Both the position numbers and the translations under genes were made by a program. A stretch of DNA of 64,000 bases from Eucalyptus grandis (Eukaryota > Streptophyta > Magnoliopsida > Myrtales > Myrtaceae): assembly GCF_016545825.1 (NCBI RefSeq), contig NC_052616.1:9672001-9736000 (forward strand), written 5' to 3'. How positions within the stretch are numbered: position 1 is the first letter of the stretch; every line of letters starts with the position of its first letter. Below, one piece after another: positions 62,691-64,000 of the stretch. The notes under the pieces are model-generated. The model ran no database searches. It saw nothing but the letters and a program-made list of their open reading frames with translations, and had not been told where the DNA came from.

Positions 62691-63109
62691 AATTCTTTTA
62701 CACTTCTAATATAATTCCTTTGCTTTTAATAGTCTTTTTATTTCGCAGAAAATATATGATTTAAAAAGTATATTTTTTTAAAAATAATCGCTCATATTTC
62801 TTATAAAAATGAATGAACAAAAAAATGTTTTCATTGTCCAAAAAAATATTCGAACGTAAATTATTGGCAATAGCGTAAATCAAGCAATCATTTTTAAGAG
62901 AATATTTGTAAATTATTTATTTTTTCATGAAATAAATGAAGCCGAGATTATTTTACGAAAAATTAACATTAGCCATCACCCATATTGAGACTACTACTAA
63001 CGTTGATTTTTCAAGTAATATCACAGATTTTATAGGGTGATTTGATCGTACAAATACATATTTGTAGCTTCATCATGTGAGATAGACCAATTTTTACATC
63101 AGATGATAT

Positions 63110-64000
63110 TCCGTTTACTTTTCAAGTGCCTCAAGGGGCACATTGGCTCTAATTAATTAGAATATTATGTTAATTTTTAGGCTCACCGGGAAAATAAAAT
63201 TGAGAAATTTCCTTTTCTTTATTTTTTTGGCCGGAGAAAATAAAATGGGAGTAATTGAATTGGTATTTCAACTTTTATCTAATTCACATGCACTATTAAA
63301 TATGGTGGGCCCCACATGAAACTATCCAATCTAACGATGCAGCATCCACCAGGGGGCAAGCAATACTTGCACCATGTTGCTTGGCATCGGCGTTAACTAG
63401 GCATTTCCTTTAGACTGCACATTCTTTGTTGAAATATTCAATCTCCAAGGTACCCTCATTCTTTGTTTATAAGAACTTTGGCTTTTGGCATTCATTCTTT
63501 GGGAGCCTCATATCTTTGTTTAAACCCACCCAAATACATGAGTTCAAATATTCATCTCATTGCATTCTTTGTTACATCTCATCCTTTTCTCCATATCCAT
63601 TTTTATCATAATTTCATTATATACTACCAAATATGTCCAAAAAGAAAAATTAAAATGGAAGAATACCTTCACCCATGGAGATAGCCATGAGGAAGCCTAA
63701 ATCCGAATTCGTCAACATATCTAATGAAACCCACATTTACTTGAAAGTTTAAACCAATGAGTTGTGGGGCTACTCTATACGATTCTTCAATGTATGACTT
63801 TTTCTAATACAAGTCACAAAATCTTTTACCAAAAGTGATCGACTTTTTCAAACTTACCAAGAGTTCCTATAATTTCCCTACATTTAGTTGCAGAACTTAA
63901 ATCACCAACTTTTATATGGAATTGTTAACTTTGTTTAAGTCAATTATTCACATTATTTGATTGTTCCATTTATATGAATTGTAACAACAATTGCCCATAT
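63110..64000. other. Gene-free AT-rich end of the window
   Basis: Overlapping short frames at 63426-63684 match nothing I recognise. No RNA gene or defined repeat seen. Confidence 0.5.

Larger units (their letters stand above)
57411..63105. repeat. Segmental duplication block 2, main part
   Basis: Matches 44755-49600 in the same orientation, with coiled-coil paralog 2 in the middle. The far flank matches at about 62730-63105 versus 49220-49600 ('ttaacattagccat', 'aagtaatat', 'tttatag'). It carries extra elements at 61368-61870 and 62040-62690 not present in block 1. Confidence 0.75.

Noticed and set aside
1..64000. CRISPR arrays, tRNA or rRNA genes, organellar insertions
   Set aside because: No regularly spaced identical repeats, no tRNA-like or rRNA-like stretch, and no recognisable chloroplast or mitochondrial gene were seen by eye; a covariance-model scan would be decisive for small RNAs.

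Overview
The window is nuclear DNA of a flowering plant, most likely a woody eudicot. Genes have GT-AG introns, intergenic DNA is AT-rich and full of small transposon relics, leaders carry (CT)n tracts, and the protein families (CRF-type ERF, arabinogalactan peptide, CMP-sialic-acid-transporter-like carrier, CYP718-like P450) are land-plant families. I cannot fix the species. There is no bacterial, organellar or CRISPR signal.

Layout. 1-4.7 kb: no gene seen. 4.7-6.5 kb (+): intronless cytokinin response factor with two G-boxes, a TATA box and a long pyrimidine-rich leader. 6.5-14.3 kb: no gene; degenerate repeats and a transposon-like element with a GC-rich minisatellite core. 14.4-17.1 kb (+): two-exon twin-CX9C mitochondrial protein. 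17.7-19.0 kb (-): two-exon arabinogalactan peptide, convergent with it. 19.3-26 kb: no recognised gene, several AT-rich elements.

26-42.2 kb (-): an eight-exon nucleotide-sugar transporter and a small plant protein (probably DUF7722), affected by a tandem duplication of about 6.3-7.1 kb (unit A 25973-32262, unit B 32263-39412). The intact transporter reads through unit B into unique upstream DNA; unit A holds only its broken 3' half. The small gene is intact in unit A and has lost its start codon in unit B. So each gene keeps one working copy, in different units.

44.3-63.1 kb: a second, older duplication. Two paralogous coiled-coil genes of unknown function (45.3-48.3 kb and 57.9-61.1 kb, both -) lie in colinear blocks. 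The second block is split by about 6 kb containing a complete three-exon P450 gene (+). Both paralogs change reading frame at a GAG-rich tract, and the second has a 38-41-residue repeat expanded from one copy to three.

Three dispersed AT-rich elements have long inverted-repeat structure; two of them show clear 9-10 bp target duplications, and a fourth shorter element looks related. One is dated relative to the local duplications because empty sites exist elsewhere in the window. I found no convincing new molecular system. The most interesting material is the duplication history, the shared frame break, and two unexplained open exon-like stretches at 28.1-28.8 kb.
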